Assembly: GCF_022346605.1 (NCBI RefSeq)
Contig: NZ_JAKRNT010000009.1
Span: 1-64,000 of the forward strand
Direction: 5' to 3'
Source of the DNA: Sporosarcina sp. ACRSL
Lineage (GTDB): Bacteria; Bacillota; Bacilli; Bacillales_A; Planococcaceae
DNA length: 64,000 nucleotides
Notes under the pieces: generated by a model
Told to the model about the DNA's origin: nothing
Databases searched by the model: none
The model's input: the letters and a program-made list of their open reading frames with translations, nothing else
In this document: positions 1 to 9,262 of the stretch, piece after piece
Layout of the letters: each line of letters starts with the position of its first letter
Numbering within the stretch: the stretch's first letter is position 1
Translations under genes and position numbers: made by a program

Positions 1-132
1 GGAATCCATCGCACATCGAATGCGCATGTGATTCAAATTGTCGAAGAATACATTACTTATTATAACAATATCCGCATTCAAACGAAATTAAACAGCCAAT
101 CGCCGGTACAATTCCGACAACCGGCTGCATAA
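1..132 (+). CDS. IS3-family transposase, C-terminal fragment
   Basis: An open frame enters from the left edge and stops at 130-132, giving 43 residues. They carry the typical end of IS3/IS150-type DDE transposases: a YYNNIRIQTKLNSQSPVQFR-like stretch, where the tyrosine/asparagine run and the final SPVQFR are family hallmarks. Only the C-terminus is visible, so activity of the element cannot be judged. The sequence just downstream (146-168) forms a short imperfect hairpin and probably belongs to the right end of the element. The left end is outside the window. Confidence 0.75.
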   Translation, partial: GIHRTSNAHVIQIVEEYITYYNNIRIQTKLNSQSPVQFRQPAA

Positions 133-173
133 TAAGGTGTTTTTTGACTGTCTCAAAAAAGATAGTCAGTGCC

Positions 174-197
174 CCTCCTGATTTAGGAGGTTTTTTT
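174..197 (+). terminator. Rho-independent terminator after the transposase
   Basis: A 6-bp stem (CCTCCT/AGGAGG) with a five-base loop is followed by seven T residues. It lies between the transposase end and the convergent YneK-like gene. It could also serve as part of the insertion-sequence right end. Confidence 0.7.
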
Positions 198-215
198 GTG
201 TCACGTCCGCTTTTG

Positions 216-641
216 TTATTCAAATAAATGTTCGTACGGTGTAATGTCAATTTCCATCGAATCTAATTTCCTTCGTAAAAATTTATGATCGCGCTTCGGG
301 GTAGCGAGTATATAACCGCGGATAATATGATCGAAGCTAATCGTTTTAGCACGATCCTCTAACGCAATCTGACCGATTTTAGCGCCGATTTTCTGTTTGG
401 CGACGTCACGGAATAATTCCGGAACGGGGCTGACAAGTTCATTCAATAGATCTTTCGCTTCCTCATTCCAGAGATGAAGGGATTCATTCACATAATGTTC
501 TTCCCAATCAAGCGTCGATTTGCCGTCTGCCTTCGGAAAGACTTTCAGGAATTTGCGGAACATGAAAAATCCCCCGACTCCGAAAAGCCCGATCAAGACG
601 ACACACCAAAAAATGATGAACCACATAAACAAGTCTTGCAA
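216..641 (-). CDS. yneK: YneK-like DUF2621 membrane protein
   Basis: The 141-residue product starts with one hydrophobic segment (about residues 4-30), followed by a soluble acidic and basic region that includes a GAKIGQIALEDRAK-type stretch and an ATPKRD motif near the end. This matches the DUF2621 family, YneK in B. subtilis, a single-pass membrane protein of unknown function. The TTG start at 641 is chosen because a GAGGTG ribosome site lies seven bases upstream. Synteny supports the call: in B. subtilis yneK lies just before the citB region, as here. It points toward the transposase and was probably brought next to it by insertion of the IS. Confidence 0.75.
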   Translation of the reverse strand: MQDLFMWFIIFWCVVLIGLFGVGGFFMFRKFLKVFPKADGKSTLDWEEHYVNESLHLWNEEAKDLLNELVSPVPELFRDVAKQKIGAKIGQIALEDRAKTISFDHIIRGYILATPKRDHKFLRRKLDSMEIDITPYEHLFE

Positions 642-759
642 CTGACTTCACCTCTTCCATTCTACTCCCCATTATAAGAGTATTTGTAAAAAAATTCACG
701 GACAAAGTATCCTTTTTCCTTTTTACAGTCTATATAACGTGTGAAAGGAGGGGAAAGCA

Positions 760-978
760 ATGGCGACAATCGAATTTAGACATGCAGTTGGAAGAGTGTA
801 TTTCGACGGCGGTATGACAGAAGATGGGAAAATGATTCGCAAAACAAAAACCTATCGCAATCTAGCAGAAGGGGCAACTGCAGAAAATCTGTACAACGCC
901 CTTTCACAATTGGCACAGCTCTCTGAATATCCGTTTATCGGAGCAGAGAAAGTGGAAACTGCAGACATTATGAATTAA
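760..978 (+). CDS. DUF1659 small protein
   Basis: The product has 72 residues and no signal or membrane segment. It matches DUF1659, a small soluble family of Bacillales with unknown function; a charged GKMIRKTKTYRNL core and an ENLYNALSQL helix are visible. A strong AAGGAGGGG ribosome site precedes the ATG. It is followed after 20 bases by a DUF2922 gene and then a YvrJ gene. This trio is a recurrent cassette in the Bacillales and is probably one transcription unit. Confidence 0.75.
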   Translation: MATIEFRHAVGRVYFDGGMTEDGKMIRKTKTYRNLAEGATAENLYNALSQLAQLSEYPFIGAEKVETADIMN

Positions 979-998
979 TGGAAAAGGGGGAGTAACAA

Positions 999-1217
999 AT
1001 GGCAAAAACATTACAATTGAGCTTTACAACAGCCGAAGGGAAGCAGACATCACTGACGGTGGATGAACCGAAGGATGGATTGACACCTGTTGAAGTGGAA
1101 GCGGCTATGCAGCAGATCATCAGTTCAGGTGTATTTGAAGTGGATGGTTCACCGCTTGAAACAGTGAAAGGCGCCAGAATCATCGAGCGGACTGTCACTG
1201 AACTTGTAAACGAATAA
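999..1217 (+). CDS. DUF2922 small protein
   Basis: The 72-residue product matches the DUF2922 family: an N-terminal TLQLSFTTAEGK strand, a central EVEAAMQQII helix and a C-terminal GARIIERTVTEL strand. Function is unknown. It is co-directional with the DUF1659 gene and preceded by AAAGGGGG. It is followed by a strong hairpin before the YvrJ gene, so expression of the first two genes may exceed that of the third. Confidence 0.75.
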   Translation: MAKTLQLSFTTAEGKQTSLTVDEPKDGLTPVEVEAAMQQIISSGVFEVDGSPLETVKGARIIERTVTELVNE

Positions 1218-1227
1218 TTTGCACTAT

Positions 1228-1256
1228 ACTCCCAGTCCCGCGCTGGGAGTCTTTTT
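1228..1256 (+). terminator. Terminator or attenuator between DUF2922 and YvrJ genes
   Basis: An 8-bp stem (ACTCCCAG/CTGGGAGT) with a seven-base loop is followed by CTTTTT. It ends 30 bases before the YvrJ start, so it may attenuate rather than fully end transcription. Confidence 0.75.
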
Positions 1257-1286
1257 AAATTCAAATTCAAGAGAGGGGGTTTCAAA

Positions 1287-1415
1287 ATGGATCAATGGCT
1301 GGAACTTATACAACAGATCGGATTCCCGATTTTTGTATCATTTTATCTATTGCACCGGCTTGAAACGAAGCTCGAAGCAATTCATAAAGCGCTCATTTCG
1401 TTAAATGTGAAGTGA
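1287..1415 (+). CDS. YvrJ-family micro-protein
   Basis: This is a 42-residue frame starting ATG at 1287 and stopping TGA at 1413-1415. The product begins MDQWLELIQQIGFPIFVSFY, a membrane-inserting segment with the GFPI signature. An amphipathic charged helix with HRLETKLEAIHKAL follows. This is the layout of the YvrJ family, small predicted membrane proteins of unknown function. A GAGAGGGGG ribosome site sits seven bases before the start. It completes the DUF1659-DUF2922-YvrJ cassette. Confidence 0.75.
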   Translation: MDQWLELIQQIGFPIFVSFYLLHRLETKLEAIHKALISLNVK

Positions 1416-1463
1416 ACTTCATCAAAACGTCAATGAATTGACAAGATCGTTTGACCCGCTAGG

Positions 1464-1492
1464 TTGTTTGAAAATGCACTATCCACTATGAT
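1464..1492 (+). promoter_or_regulatory. SigA-type promoter for the SCO gene
   Basis: TTGTTT at 1464-1469 and TATGAT at 1487-1492 are separated by exactly 17 bases, placing a start about 25 bases upstream of the SCO open frame. Confidence 0.5.
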
Positions 1493-1523
1493 AAACTAAG
1501 AATGAAAGTGGAGGAGTCTGCAT

Positions 1524-2123
1524 ATGCGTAAAAGAATTTTTTTATCATCCGTCCTCATACTCATGCTATTAGTAAGTGCATGTTCGATGGGCGGATTCAA
1601 AGCGGATCATTCTTACAAGATCGAACCGTTTGAATTCACGAATCAAAATCATGAGCAAGTCTCGCTCGACGATTTGAAGGGGACCGTCTGGATCGCCCAA
1701 TTCGTCTTTACGAACTGTGAAACCGTCTGCCTACCGATGATGGCAAATATGGCAGACCTGCAACAACAGCTGCATGACGAAGGTGTCGAAGATTATAAAA
1801 TTGTATCATTCACTGTAGATCCAAAAAATGATACGCCCGAAGCGATGCAAGAATACTTGGATGCATTCGATCCTGTCGATCCAAGCAAATGGGAAATGTT
1901 GACCGGCTATAGCCAAGAAACGATTGAAAACTTGGCCATCGGATCTTTCAAGACATTCGTTAGTAAAACACCAGGGGTGGACCAAGTCACACACGGTGTT
2001 GCATTCAGCTTGGTCAACAAAGACGGTGTATCGGTGAAATCGTATAATGGTGTAGAAAATGTTCCTTACGAGGACATTGTAAAAGATATGAAAGCGCTCA
2101 TTAAAGAAGAGCCTAAATCCTAA
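1524..2123 (+). CDS. SCO1/SenC-family copper chaperone lipoprotein
   Basis: The product has 199 residues. A signal peptide ends in the lipobox LVSAC (Cys20). A thioredoxin-like fold follows with the SCO metal site: Cys65 and Cys69 in a CETVC motif, and His157 in VTHGVAF. Family members (YpmQ in B. subtilis) deliver copper to the CuA site of cytochrome c oxidase at the outer face of the membrane. The ATG has a GTGGAGG ribosome site and a good promoter upstream. The transglycosylase downstream is 28 bases away and may be co-transcribed. All three metal ligands are present, so it should be functional. Confidence 0.9.
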   Translation: MRKRIFLSSVLILMLLVSACSMGGFKADHSYKIEPFEFTNQNHEQVSLDDLKGTVWIAQFVFTNCETVCLPMMANMADLQQQLHDEGVEDYKIVSFTVDPKNDTPEAMQEYLDAFDPVDPSKWEMLTGYSQETIENLAIGSFKTFVSKTPGVDQVTHGVAFSLVNKDGVSVKSYNGVENVPYEDIVKDMKALIKEEPKS

Positions 2124-2151
2124 CGAGTTATGAAATGAAAAGGGTGGTGCA

Positions 2152-2814
2152 GTGAAGAAGAAGAAAAAGGGATTATCGATCAAAACCAAAGTTTTCATGA
2201 TCGTTTTGCTTATCCCCGTGGCTGTAACCACCTTCACTTTATCAACGATCATTTGGACAGGCATCCAGAATCCAGAACTCATCAAGAAATCGGCAAACAC
2301 AATACTGGAATTTCAAGATCGACATACGGCATTGGTTATTCCGGAAGAGTATATCCCGATTTATAAAGCGGCAGCAGAAGAGTATAGTATTCCTTGGACG
2401 CTTCTCGCCGCACACCATCGGATTGAAACCCGCTTTTCAACGATGAATCCGCTATTGTCCCCTGCAGGTGCGGAAGGGCATATGCAATTCATGCCTTGCA
2501 CATTTGTAGGTTGGGGGTATCCTGGGTGCGAAGGGCTAGGGAAAGGGAATATACCAGATAGGGATAAGACCGATCCTGCAGTCATTCAAAAATATGGTGG
2601 ATATGGCGTTGACGCCAACGGAGATGGAATTGCAGATCCATTTGATATTGAAGATGCGATCTTCAGCGCTGCACATTATTTATCCAAAAGTGGAGCAGCC
2701 GACGGGGAAATTGAAAAGGCAATATTCCATTATAACCACAGCGACAAGTATGTCGAAGATGTCTTATGGTTCTTCAACGAATTTGAGTCCCAAAGACTCG
2801 AAAGTGAACAATAA
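2152..2814 (+). CDS. Membrane-anchored lytic transglycosylase
   Basis: The product has 220 residues. A basic N-terminus is followed by one membrane segment (about 12-37) and a lysozyme-like SLT domain (about 65-190). The domain shows ETRFS with the presumed catalytic Glu, then GAEGHMQFMPCTF, a DANGDGIADPFDIEDAI stretch and AAHYL. Family members cleave peptidoglycan between MurNAc and GlcNAc with anhydro-MurNAc formation. Two cysteines (in MPCTF and YPGCEG) are close enough to bridge outside the cell. The GTG start follows AAGGGTGG. A strong bidirectional terminator follows immediately. Confidence 0.8.
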   Translation: MKKKKKGLSIKTKVFMIVLLIPVAVTTFTLSTIIWTGIQNPELIKKSANTILEFQDRHTALVIPEEYIPIYKAAAEEYSIPWTLLAAHHRIETRFSTMNPLLSPAGAEGHMQFMPCTFVGWGYPGCEGLGKGNIPDRDKTDPAVIQKYGGYGVDANGDGIADPFDIEDAIFSAAHYLSKSGAADGEIEKAIFHYNHSDKYVEDVLWFFNEFESQRLESEQ

Positions 2815-2816
2815 AA

Positions 2817-2850
2817 AGCGTCAAGAGAAAATCTCTTGACGCTCTTTTTT
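2817..2850. terminator. Strong bidirectional terminator
   Basis: A perfect 12-bp stem (AGCGTCAAGAGA and its complement) closes on a three-base loop, with a T run on the plus side and an A run on the other. It separates the transglycosylase from the convergent GlsB-type gene. Confidence 0.9.
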
Positions 2851-2851
2851 C

Positions 2852-2893
2852 GTCTAGACTTCGGGCAGCTAAACGAGCTTCCTTCGCTTTTGT
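2852..2893 (-). repeat. Dispersed 3' UTR repeat, copy 1
   Basis: The element begins TCTAGACTTCGGGCAG and ends CTTCGCTTTTGTG, with a variable middle. The same ends occur at 59466-59499. Both copies sit directly after the stop codon of a minus-strand gene and before a hairpin terminator. Confidence 0.55.
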
Positions 2894-2898
2894 GCTAA

Positions 2899-3153
2899 TT
2901 ATGATGCTCTACGCATCGATTTCATAATCAAGCTCACAATAAACACGAGGATGATTGCACCGAGTAACGCAGGAAGGATGTAGAAATCCGATACTCTTGG
3001 ACCCCAATCACCAAGCAGCATGCCTCCGATCCAAGCACCGATGATACCTGCAATAATATTCCCGATGATTCCTCCAGGGATGTCTTTTCCTAAAATAAGG
3101 CCCGCAAGCCAACCGATTACTCCACCGATAATTAAAAACCAAATAAAGCTCAT
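2899..3153 (-). CDS. GlsB/YeaQ/YmgE-family stress membrane protein
   Basis: The product is 84 residues and almost wholly hydrophobic. Three membrane helices carry glycine-rich IGGVIGWLAG, IIGNIIAGIIGAWIGG and PALLGAIILVFIV segments, the signature of the transglycosylase-associated/GlsB family. These proteins are linked to general stress and help anchor Asp23-type proteins in Gram-positives. The ATG at 3153 is chosen over the one nine bases upstream because AAGGAG abuts that upstream ATG directly but lies nine bases from this one. Confidence 0.85.
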   Translation of the reverse strand: MSFIWFLIIGGVIGWLAGLILGKDIPGGIIGNIIAGIIGAWIGGMLLGDWGPRVSDFYILPALLGAIILVFIVSLIMKSMRRAS

Positions 3154-3259
3154 CTGATCCATCTCCTTTTTAGTGATTTCATAATTGCTTATGTAGTATT
3201 TGAATATCCGTAAATTACATACATTAAACATCTACGCAATTGAAATCACTAAAAAATCA

Positions 3260-3814
3260 TCAATGGATAACTTTTGCTCCTAACGATTTCTCAAAATGAC
3301 GAAGCGCCCATTCATGTCCAGCAGAATCAAAGCTGGCAACGCCTTTTTCATGAATCACAAGGTCAAATCCGCGATTATACGCATCAACGGAAGTGTGAAG
3401 GATACAGATGTCCGTACAAACACCAACTAAATGTAGTTCCGTAATGCCACGGGCACGCAGCTGCAATTCAAGATCAGTTCCAGCAAACGCACTGTAACGT
3501 GTTTTATCCATCCAAATGATCCGATCCTTGTTTTCCTCATACAAATTGTGAAGCGCACCATATGGATTACGTCCTGAAGTACCTTTTAAATTATGAGGTG
3601 GAAACAACTTTGTTTCTGGATGATACGGGTCATTTTGTTCGTGAAGATCGACAGGCATAATGACAAGTTCGCCTTCATTCAAAAACCCTTTCGTCAAATC
3701 AACGATATACGTCTCCAATTCGATGCCGGGTTGACCACATGTCAACGCTCCATCTTCGGCAACGAAATCATATGTGTAATCGACTACTAACAATGCTCTT
3801 TTCAACGTTTCCAC
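3260..3814 (-). CDS. Nicotinamidase / isochorismatase-family cysteine hydrolase
   Basis: The 184-residue product has the catalytic triad of the family: Asp12 in VVDYTYDF, Lys104 in MDKTRYSAF and Cys137 in VCTDICILHT. The metal site typical of nicotinamidases is also visible (Asp56, His58 and His74 in VDLHEQND and FPPH). This favours nicotinamide deamidation in NAD salvage (PncA, YueJ in B. subtilis) over other isochorismatase-like activities. The length equals that of family members. It is transcribed alone, away from citB. Confidence 0.82.
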   Translation of the reverse strand: METLKRALLVVDYTYDFVAEDGALTCGQPGIELETYIVDLTKGFLNEGELVIMPVDLHEQNDPYHPETKLFPPHNLKGTSGRNPYGALHNLYEENKDRIIWMDKTRYSAFAGTDLELQLRARGITELHLVGVCTDICILHTSVDAYNRGFDLVIHEKGVASFDSAGHEWALRHFEKSLGAKVIH

Positions 3815-4001
3815 TCCCTTTTCATATCTTACTTTTCATCATGCCACATATATAGAAAAAATTCAGTAGAATTCTATCATATGAATCTAAAACTTTGCAT
3901 AAACAAGTTTTTCAGAATATACTTGACAGTGAGCTGTTTCTTTATGCCCTCATACATATGGTCATTATATTTTCTTATGTAAGACTATAATTTTTATGTA
4001 T

Positions 4002-4030
4002 TTTACTTATGAGTTTAGCTGTACTATGAT
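4002..4030 (+). promoter_or_regulatory. SigA-type promoter of citB
   Basis: TTTACT at 4002-4007 and TATGAT at 4025-4030 are spaced by 17 bases, with a start expected near 4037 and the citB ATG at 4083. No clear CcpC dyad could be recognised in the AT-rich sequence upstream. Confidence 0.55.
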
Positions 4031-4036
4031 GGAGTA

Positions 4037-4050
4037 GAGAAACGCTTACA
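4037..4050 (+). promoter_or_regulatory. Possible CcpA (cre-like) site over the citB start
   Basis: GAGAAACGCTTACA matches the TGWAANCGNTNWCA cre consensus at 11 of 14 positions; the three mismatches are the first three bases. It would overlap the transcription start. Carbon repression of citB is known in Bacillus, but this site is only a candidate. Confidence 0.3.
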
Positions 4051-4082
4051 CAACCTTTTCAATAGATAAAGGAGGAATACCA

Positions 4083-6797
4083 ATGGCAAAAAGCAATTTG
4101 CATAACAGCCGCCAATCTTTCGAATTGAATGGCAAGACGTATAACTATTATCGTCTAAAAGCCCTCGAAGAAGCAGGCATTGCGAACATTACAAGACTGC
4201 CTTACTCTGTAAAAGTACTACTAGAGTCCGTTTTGCGCCAACATGACGGGTATGTGATCAAAGACGAACACGTTGAAAACTTGGCAAAATGGGGCAAGGA
4301 TGCAGATAAGGACGCAGAAGTTCCTTTCAAACCTTCCCGTGTAATTCTACAAGACTTCACTGGAGTTCCAGTTGTCGTTGACCTTGCATCCCTTCGTTCA
4401 GCTATGGCTGAAATGGGCGGAGATCCGAACAAAATCAATCCGGAAATCCCGGTTGACCTTGTCATCGACCACTCCGTACAAGTTGACCGCTACGGTTCTG
4501 CGGACGCACTCCGTCTTAACATGGAACTTGAATTCGAACGAAACGCTGAGCGTTATCAATTCCTAAGCTGGGCTCAAAAAGCATACGACAACTATCGTGC
4601 TGTGCCTCCTGCAACAGGTATCGTTCACCAAGTGAACCTTGAGTACCTTGCAAGCGTTGTCCATGAAGTGGAAAACGAAGATGGCACTTTCGAAACATAT
4701 CCGGATACACTAGTCGGTACAGACTCCCATACGACGATGATCAACGGGATCGGTGTCCTCGGGTGGGGCGTTGGTGGTATCGAAGCTGAAGCGGGAATGC
4801 TTGGACAACCTTCGTACTTCCCAATTCCAGAAGTAATCGGTGTAAAACTAGTTGGCGAACTTCCGAATGGTACAACTGCTACTGACCTTGCACTTAAAGT
4901 GACACAAACACTTCGTGCTCATGGCGTAGTAGGTAAATTCGTAGAGTTCTTCGGTCCTGGTGTCTCCAAACTACCACTAGCAGACCGCGCAACTATTGCA
5001 AACATGGCACCTGAATACGGTGCAACTTGCGGATTCTTCCCAGTCGATGAAGAATCACTAGATTACATGCGTTTGACAGGCCGTGAAGAAGAGCATATCC
5101 AAGTCGTCAAGAAATATCTTGAAGTAAACGACATGTTCTTCACTCCGGATAAAGAAGACCCAACCTATACAGAAGTAATTGAAATCGACCTAACAAAAAT
5201 CGAAGCGAACCTTGCAGGACCAAAACGTCCACAAGACTTAATTCCGCTTTCCGGATTACAACGTTCTTTCAGGGACTCCGTAGTAGCTCCAGAAGGGAAC
5301 CAAGGATTCGGTTTAACACCAAAAGAATTCGAAAAGCAAGCAACTGTCGAGTTCGAAGATGGCCGCACAGTCGGAATGAAAACAGGTGACCTTGCGATTG
5401 CTGCAATCACTTCTTGTACAAACACTTCCAACCCTTACGTTATGTTAGGTGCTGGTCTTGTTGCGAAGAAGGCTGTTGAAAAAGGTCTTACACCTCCTGC
5501 ATATGTGAAAACTTCACTAGCGCCAGGTTCAAAAGTTGTTACAGGCTATCTAGAAGACTCTGGTCTTTCAAAGTACTTAGATCAAATCGGATTCAATACA
5601 GTCGGTTACGGATGTACGACATGTATCGGAAACTCAGGTCCACTACTTCCTGAAATCGAAAAAACGATTACAGAAAACGATCTATTAGTTTCTTCCGTAC
5701 TTTCCGGTAACCGTAACTTCGAAGGACGTATCCATCCACTCGTCAAAGCAAACTACTTGGCTTCACCACCACTAGTTGTTGCTTACGCATTAGCAGGAAC
5801 AGTCGATATTGACTTTGAAAAAGATCCGATCGGTAAAGCGAAAGATGGAACAGATGTATACTTCAAAGATATTTGGCCAACATCGGAAGAAGTGAAGGAA
5901 GTTGTAAAAGCGACAGTAACACCTGATCTATTCCGTAAAGAATATGCTCGAGTCTTCACTGAAAACGAAGCTTGGAACGCTATCGAGACGACTGATGATT
6001 CCTTGTACGATTTCGATGAAAAATCGACATATATCCAAAACCCGCCATTCTTCGAAGGTCTATCCAAAGAGCCTGCTGATATCCAAGCTCTTTCCGGACT
6101 TCGTGTTATCGGTAAATTTGGTGATTCCATCACAACGGACCATATTTCACCTGCAGGTGCAATCGGTAAAGATACACCAGCTGGTAAATACTTGCGTGAG
6201 CGCGGCGTAGAGCCACGTTACTTCAACTCATACGGTTCCCGCCGTGGTAACCATGAAGTTATGATGCGTGGTACATTCGCGAATATCCGTATCCGTAACC
6301 AAATTGCAAAAGGTACAGAAGGCGGCTTCACAACTTACTGGCCAACAAAAGAAATCTGCCCGATCTATGACGCTGCTATGCGTTATCAGGAAGATGGAAC
6401 TGGCCTTGTGATCCTAGCTGGTAAAGATTACGGTATGGGCTCTTCACGTGACTGGGCTGCTAAAGGTACTTCACTACTAGGCATCAAAACAGTCATCGCT
6501 GAAAGCTATGAGCGTATCCACCGTTCAAACCTTGTCATGATGGGTGTTCTTCCTCTTCAATTTATGAATGGGGAAAGCGCTGAAACTCTTGGCCTTACGG
6601 GCGAAGAAGAAATTAGCGTAAATATCGCGGAAGGCGTAAAACCACGCGATATCCTGAAAGTGACAGCAACTGCAAAAGACGGCTCCGTTAAAGAGTTCGA
6701 TGTGTTAGCACGTTTCGACTCAGACGTAGAAGTAGACTACTACCGTCACGGCGGAATCCTTCAAATGGTTCTTCGTGATAAAATGAAAAACAACTAA
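4083..6797 (+). CDS. citB: Aconitate hydratase (aconitase A)
   Basis: The 904-residue protein isomerises citrate to isocitrate in the TCA cycle. It has the full-length AcnA/IRP1 layout: three N-terminal alpha/beta domains and a C-terminal swivel domain (from about residue 640). The [4Fe-4S] ligands are visible as Cys445 (SCTNTSNP) and Cys511/Cys514 ([10 protein letters not shown]), the same spacing as in IRP1-type aconitases. The swivel motif [10 protein letters not shown], with the substrate-binding serine and arginine, is intact. In Bacillus this protein also binds iron-responsive RNA elements. An AAAGGAGG ribosome site, a 17-base-spaced promoter and a strong terminator frame it as a monocistron. 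Confidence 0.98.
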   Translation: MAKSNLHNSRQSFELNGKTYNYYRLKALEEAGIANITRLPYSVKVLLESVLRQHDGYVIKDEHVENLAKWGKDADKDAEVPFKPSRVILQDFTGVPVVVDLASLRSAMAEMGGDPNKINPEIPVDLVIDHSVQVDRYGSADALRLNMELEFERNAERYQFLSWAQKAYDNYRAVPPATGIVHQVNLEYLASVVHEVENEDGTFETYPDTLVGTDSHTTMINGIGVLGWGVGGIEAEAGMLGQPSYFPIPEVIGVKLVGELPNGTTATDLALKVTQTLRAHGVVGKFVEFFGPGVSKLPLADRATIANMAPEYGATCGFFPVDEESLDYMRLTGREEEHIQVVKKYLEVNDMFFTPDKEDPTYTEVIEIDLTKIEANLAGPKRPQDLIPLSGLQRSFRDSVVAPEGNQGFGLTPKEFEKQATVEFEDGRTVGMKTGDLAIAAITSCTNTSNPYVMLGAGLVAKKAVEKGLTPPAYVKTSLAPGSKVVTGYLEDSGLSKYLDQIGFNTVGYGCTTCIGNSGPLLPEIEKTITENDLLVSSVLSGNRNFEGRIHPLVKANYLASPPLVVAYALAGTVDIDFEKDPIGKAKDGTDVYFKDIWPTSEEVKEVVKATVTPDLFRKEYARVFTENEAWNAIETTDDSLYDFDEKSTYIQNPPFFEGLSKEPADIQALSGLRVIGKFGDSITTDHISPAGAIGKDTPAGKYLRERGVEPRYFNSYGSRRGNHEVMMRGTFANIRIRNQIAKGTEGGFTTYWPTKEICPIYDAAMRYQEDGTGLVILAGKDYGMGSSRDWAAKGTSLLGIKTVIAESYERIHRSNLVMMGVLPLQFMNGESAETLGLTGEEEISVNIAEGVKPRDILKVTATAKDGSVKEFDVLARFDSDVEVDYYRHGGILQMVLRDKMKNN

Positions 6798-6810
6798 TAA
6801 GTGTTATTGC

Positions 6811-6840
6811 AAAGGCGCCCGTTAAATCGGGCGCCTTTTC
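6811..6840 (+). terminator. citB terminator
   Basis: An 11-bp stem (AAAGGCGCCCG and its complement) with a TTAAAT loop ends in TTTTC, 14 bases after the citB stop. Confidence 0.92.
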
Positions 6841-6956
6841 TGTGTTTCATTCCATCTTAAAAAAAATGGACTGAAGATGCATCTTCTCCAAAAGTCAATC
6901 ATATAATATAAGGTTGCTAACAAACGCACATAGAAATGTAACTTAGGAGGGTTATT

Positions 6957-9185
6957 TTGGCGAAAGTTAAAAAACTAGGTATGATTGTCACCTCTTCTGT
7001 TTTGTCCTTCAGTATGTTTTCGTCGATTGCTAATGCTACAACTTCAGATAATGGACAACCAGAAAAAGTCCGGATTCAAGTCGCTGCCACTGATACTGTT
7101 ATTACGAAAGAGGAATTGATCAAGAAATTTCGGAAGATGTTCCCCAATCAGTTTGACTTCTTGACGAATAGTGACTTTCAAGTGAGCAGCTCGCATATTT
7201 TTCCGGATGATGAAACGATTCGGCATGATCTATATTTCACCAAAACCATCAATGGGAAACGGGTGTATGGGAATATAGGTTTTGTCGGGGAGGATCTGGA
7301 TATCGAATACTTTTCTTATCAGCCTTCTACTATCACGGATGCTCTATTCCCTGCGAAAGTATCAAAAGAACAAGCAAGAAAAATAGCAGAAGAATTCATG
7401 ACAAGATTTCTCGATGGAAAAGAGTATCGATTCGAAACGGATACATTCAACTATTATCCGCAGCAAATTTTAACAGAGCCGATACGATACTCATTTTCAT
7501 TCGCTCGTACCAAAAATCAGGTTTCCATTGCTGACCAAAGAATGGAAGTATCCGTTCTAGGAAATGGGGAAATCGTTGGTTTTTATAAGATGTTTCCAGG
7601 TACAACATCATCCACCTTTGATGACGTCACTCAAATAAAAGATAAGAATGCGATGTTAGAAAAAGTTAAAGAAAATCTTTCTGTCGACATAAATTATCAA
7701 ATTAACTACGACTACCAAACGAGTGACCGCAGTGTGGAGCTCGTCTATCGTCCAACAGCTAAATTGCAAGGAATTGAAGCGGCAACAGGGAAATGGATGA
7801 CTGCAAAAGGCTACACATCAGAACTCCCCGGTAAGGCAAAAATTGAAAAAATAACGGCAAATCCGCTACCGGTAAAACAGAATCAAATTACTGTAGAAGA
7901 AGCGAAAAAGATAGCCGAACAATTTCTTGCGATTAATTCTGATAAAATTACATTAAAGATTGAATCCATTCATGAAATGGAGAACTATAATGGAGTGCCC
8001 GTCATATATGTCCAATATATGTATCAGCATAAAACTGGCGGATCAGGATCAAGTCTAGAAATTAATAAAAATACAGGTGAAATTATTCACTACTACAATA
8101 TGAAAGACCATCTACTGACAGAAATCGGGGAGAATCCTAAAACAGAGAAAGCATTGTCCGAACAGGAAGCACTCGCTAAAGCTGTGAAGTATATAAAAGA
8201 ATGGATCCCTTCCTATCTTCACAACTATGCAATGCCTGTTGAGGAAGCTTTTTATGATGATAGATTAGGCTCTTATTTCTTCACATTCCCAAGAATTATG
8301 AACGATATTGTCGTGATGGGAGATCAAATCAGTGTAGGGATAGCAGCTGACGGTTCGTTAAACAGTTTAAATGTCAACTTTCAGGAAATTGAAAACTGGC
8401 CATCAAGCGACAATGTAATTTCGGAACAAGAGGCAAAAACGATTTTGGAACAGGCGCTTACATTAAAGCTCACATATATGAAACATGTAAAAAATGAGAA
8501 GGAAAATCATTATGATCTCGTCTATTTGCCTATATTTAACGGGGAACCGTATAGTTATATAGATGCTTATACAGGTGAATGGAATAACTTGTTTAATGGC
8601 AAAGATTCGATAACCGTTTCGCATCCTTGGGCAGAACAAGAGCTCAATTATCTCATTAACGCCAAGGTGTTGGATGTGAAAGATGCCACTTCTTTTAACG
8701 GGGATGCTTCAATTACAAAAGGAGAAGCATTGAAAGTGCTCATGAATTCAATTACCTATTTCTATTACGGCGGTTATTATCCAGGACAGGAAGACCCGAA
8801 CCAAACGTTCGATAACATCGACCCTAAACATCCTTTATATCGGGAGATTGAACGTGCTGTAGAAGCGGGCATCATCATAGCGGACAGCCGAAACTTCGAT
8901 GTAGATTCACCGATTACAAGAGAAGAACTTTCCGTTTGGATGATCCGCGTATTAGGACTCGAGCAGGCAGCAAAGGATAGCAGTATTTATAAACTTGACT
9001 TTGCTGATGCCGGTAAAGTGCATTCTGCGAACGCAGGTTATGTAGCGATGGCAAACTCGATAGGATTAATAAAAGCAGAGCAAAACCGCTTCAACCCTGA
9101 TCGTGAAGTTACGTATGCTGAGTTGGCAGCATCGACAATTCGCCTGGCGCATGCCATTGCTGAAAGCGGAAGAGGGCTGAGGTAA
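6957..9185 (+). CDS. Secreted YcdB/YcdC-repeat protein with three SLH domains (copy 1)
   Basis: The product has 742 residues. A signal peptide ends in SSIANA (about 28). A long region with repeated EQARKIAEEFM / EEAKKIAEQFL / EQEAKTILEQAL helices and beta strands follows (YcdB/YcdC-like, related to PepSY propeptide domains, about 45-550). Three S-layer homology domains follow (about 555-742: ITKGEALKVLMNSI, ITREELSVWMIRVLG, TYAELAASTIRLAHAI). SLH domains bind pyruvylated secondary cell-wall polymer, so the protein should sit on the cell surface; the role of the YcdB part is unknown. The TTG start follows AGGAGG by six bases. The next gene is a tandem paralogue of exactly the same length. Confidence 0.8.
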   Translation: MAKVKKLGMIVTSSVLSFSMFSSIANATTSDNGQPEKVRIQVAATDTVITKEELIKKFRKMFPNQFDFLTNSDFQVSSSHIFPDDETIRHDLYFTKTINGKRVYGNIGFVGEDLDIEYFSYQPSTITDALFPAKVSKEQARKIAEEFMTRFLDGKEYRFETDTFNYYPQQILTEPIRYSFSFARTKNQVSIADQRMEVSVLGNGEIVGFYKMFPGTTSSTFDDVTQIKDKNAMLEKVKENLSVDINYQINYDYQTSDRSVELVYRPTAKLQGIEAATGKWMTAKGYTSELPGKAKIEKITANPLPVKQNQITVEEAKKIAEQFLAINSDKITLKIESIHEMENYNGVPVIYVQYMYQHKTGGSGSSLEINKNTGEIIHYYNMKDHLLTEIGENPKTEKALSEQEALAKAVKYIKEWIPSYLHNYAMPVEEAFYDDRLGSYFFTFPRIMNDIVVMGDQISVGIAADGSLNSLNVNFQEIENWPSSDNVISEQEAKTILEQALTLKLTYMKHVKNEKENHYDLVYLPIFNGEPYSYIDAYTGEWNNLFNGKDSITVSHPWAEQELNYLINAKVLDVKDATSFNGDASITKGEALKVLMNSITYFYYGGYYPGQEDPNQTFDNIDPKHPLYREIERAVEAGIIIADSRNFDVDSPITREELSVWMIRVLGLEQAAKDSSIYKLDFADAGKVHSANAGYVAMANSIGLIKAEQNRFNPDREVTYAELAASTIRLAHAIAESGRGLR

Positions 9186-9220
9186 TAATCAATAGCTATC
9201 AGAATTAGGTTGGCAGCACT

Positions 9221-9262
9221 GTCGCATACTTCCCTACATTAGGGAGGCATGCGGCTTTTTTA
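9221..9262 (+). terminator. Terminator between the two YcdB/SLH genes
   Basis: A long imperfect stem (GTCGCAT..CTTCCCTA with TAGGGAG..ATGCGGC) is followed by TTTTTTATT. It implies that the two paralogues are separate transcripts. Confidence 0.8.
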
